From Clostridia bacterium (GTDB taxonomy: Bacteria; Bacillota; Clostridia; Oscillospirales; CAG-272), in contig JAGBXH010000052.1 of assembly GCA_017629395.1 (NCBI GenBank), forward strand, positions 1 through 14,054: 14,054 nucleotides of DNA, in the 5' to 3' direction. The notes below the pieces were generated by a model. It did no database searches, was not told where the DNA came from, and saw only the letters and a program-made list of their open reading frames with translations. Below are positions 13,812-14,054 of this stretch, one piece after another; the stretch's first letter is position 1; each line of letters begins with the position of its first letter. A program made the position numbers and the translations under genes.

Positions 13812-14054
13812 TTATCTGAAGTGCTTCATGACCTCGTAAGCACCGGTAATGTCGGCAATAAAATCACCGTAGACGGGCTCCAGCGAGATCTTGTCGTCAT
13901 AGCCGATCGCACGCATGGCATCTCTGTAAACAAAGCACATGTCGGCATCCGCTGCGGTGGGAGCTTTGCGGTCTGCCGCGGGGCGCGCCAGGTGCGCGTG
14001 GAAGACGTATTGCTTGTATTTTGCAATGTTTTCAAGCGGCTCGCCGCCTGCCCA
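13812..14054 (-). CDS. C-terminal part of a sugar-phosphate isomerase/epimerase-like TIM barrel protein (partial)
   Basis: The open frame enters from the right edge and ends at TAA (13814-13812), so only 80 C-terminal residues are seen. It reads GEPLENIAKYKQYVFHAHLA, then ADMCFVYRDAMRAIGYDDKI, then SLEPVYGDF. This is the end of the xylose-isomerase-like TIM barrel family (AP endonuclease 2 fold), in which the Y-x-x-x-V-x-H-x-H strand and the I-S-x-E motif line the metal site. The Glu of SLEP is a likely ligand. Members act on ketoses and inositol derivatives, so the substrate cannot be told. It stops 18 bases before the CE15-like esterase start and is probably co-transcribed. Its promoter lies outside the window. 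Confidence 0.75.
   Translation of the reverse strand, partial: WAGGEPLENIAKYKQYVFHAHLARPAADRKAPTAADADMCFVYRDAMRAIGYDDKISLEPVYGDFIADITGAYEVMKHFR

Overview
The window looks like a stretch of chromosome from an anaerobic, gut-type Clostridia (Firmicutes). The coding sequence is moderately GC-rich and the intergenic DNA is AT-rich. Ribosome-binding sites are of the AGGAGG type and promoters are canonical TTGACA/TATAAT-like. The gene content points the same way: a zapA-U32 peptidase pair, an amidase with a single N-terminal membrane anchor, a T/E-rich lipoprotein, and a CHAP protein with a Gly-Cys/transmembrane/basic C-terminal tail. The taxonomic statement is inference from gene content. There is no rRNA, tRNA or CRISPR array, and no transposase gene.

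Layout. (1) Positions 1-215 hold the 3' end of a plus-strand gene, perhaps an FAD-dependent oxidoreductase or sugar-active protein. It ends at a strong bidirectional terminator shared with (2), a leftward 989-residue protein with a TIR-like N-terminal domain and about 20 Sel1 repeats. (3) The short AT-rich region 3236-3433 carries two good promoters that face each other, one for the sel1 gene and one for a rightward cluster. (4) That cluster is zapA-like, U32 peptidase/hydroxylase (RlhA-like), N-acetylmuramoyl-L-alanine amidase, and serine O-acetyltransferase (cysE), all tightly spaced (8-base overlap, 18 bases, 34 bases) and probably one operon. (5) The gene-free stretch 8305-8808 contains a roughly 300-bp imperfect palindrome (fold-back or MITE/REP-like element) centred near 8438, a terminator-like hairpin in it, and then a promoter. 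(6) A secreted CHAP/SH3 wall-hydrolase-like protein (8809-10176) is convergent with (7) a large leftward lipoprotein built of OB-fold-like modules and an Ig-like module. The two share a bidirectional terminator. (8) At the right edge lies a leftward operon with the end of a sugar-phosphate isomerase/epimerase-like TIM barrel gene followed by a CE15-like (glucuronoyl esterase family) hydrolase.

How it works together. The central operon combines a division-ring factor, an RNA-modification/U32 enzyme and a cell-wall amidase with cysteine biosynthesis. The CHAP protein and the lipoprotein are surface proteins. The right-edge operon suggests plant-polysaccharide or sugar-acid use. No complete defence or mobile system is evident. 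The most unusual items are the fold-back element with its structure-preserving tip replacement, the face-to-face promoter pair, the A7C7 tract just after the sel1 start codon, and the TIR-like/Sel1 protein itself.
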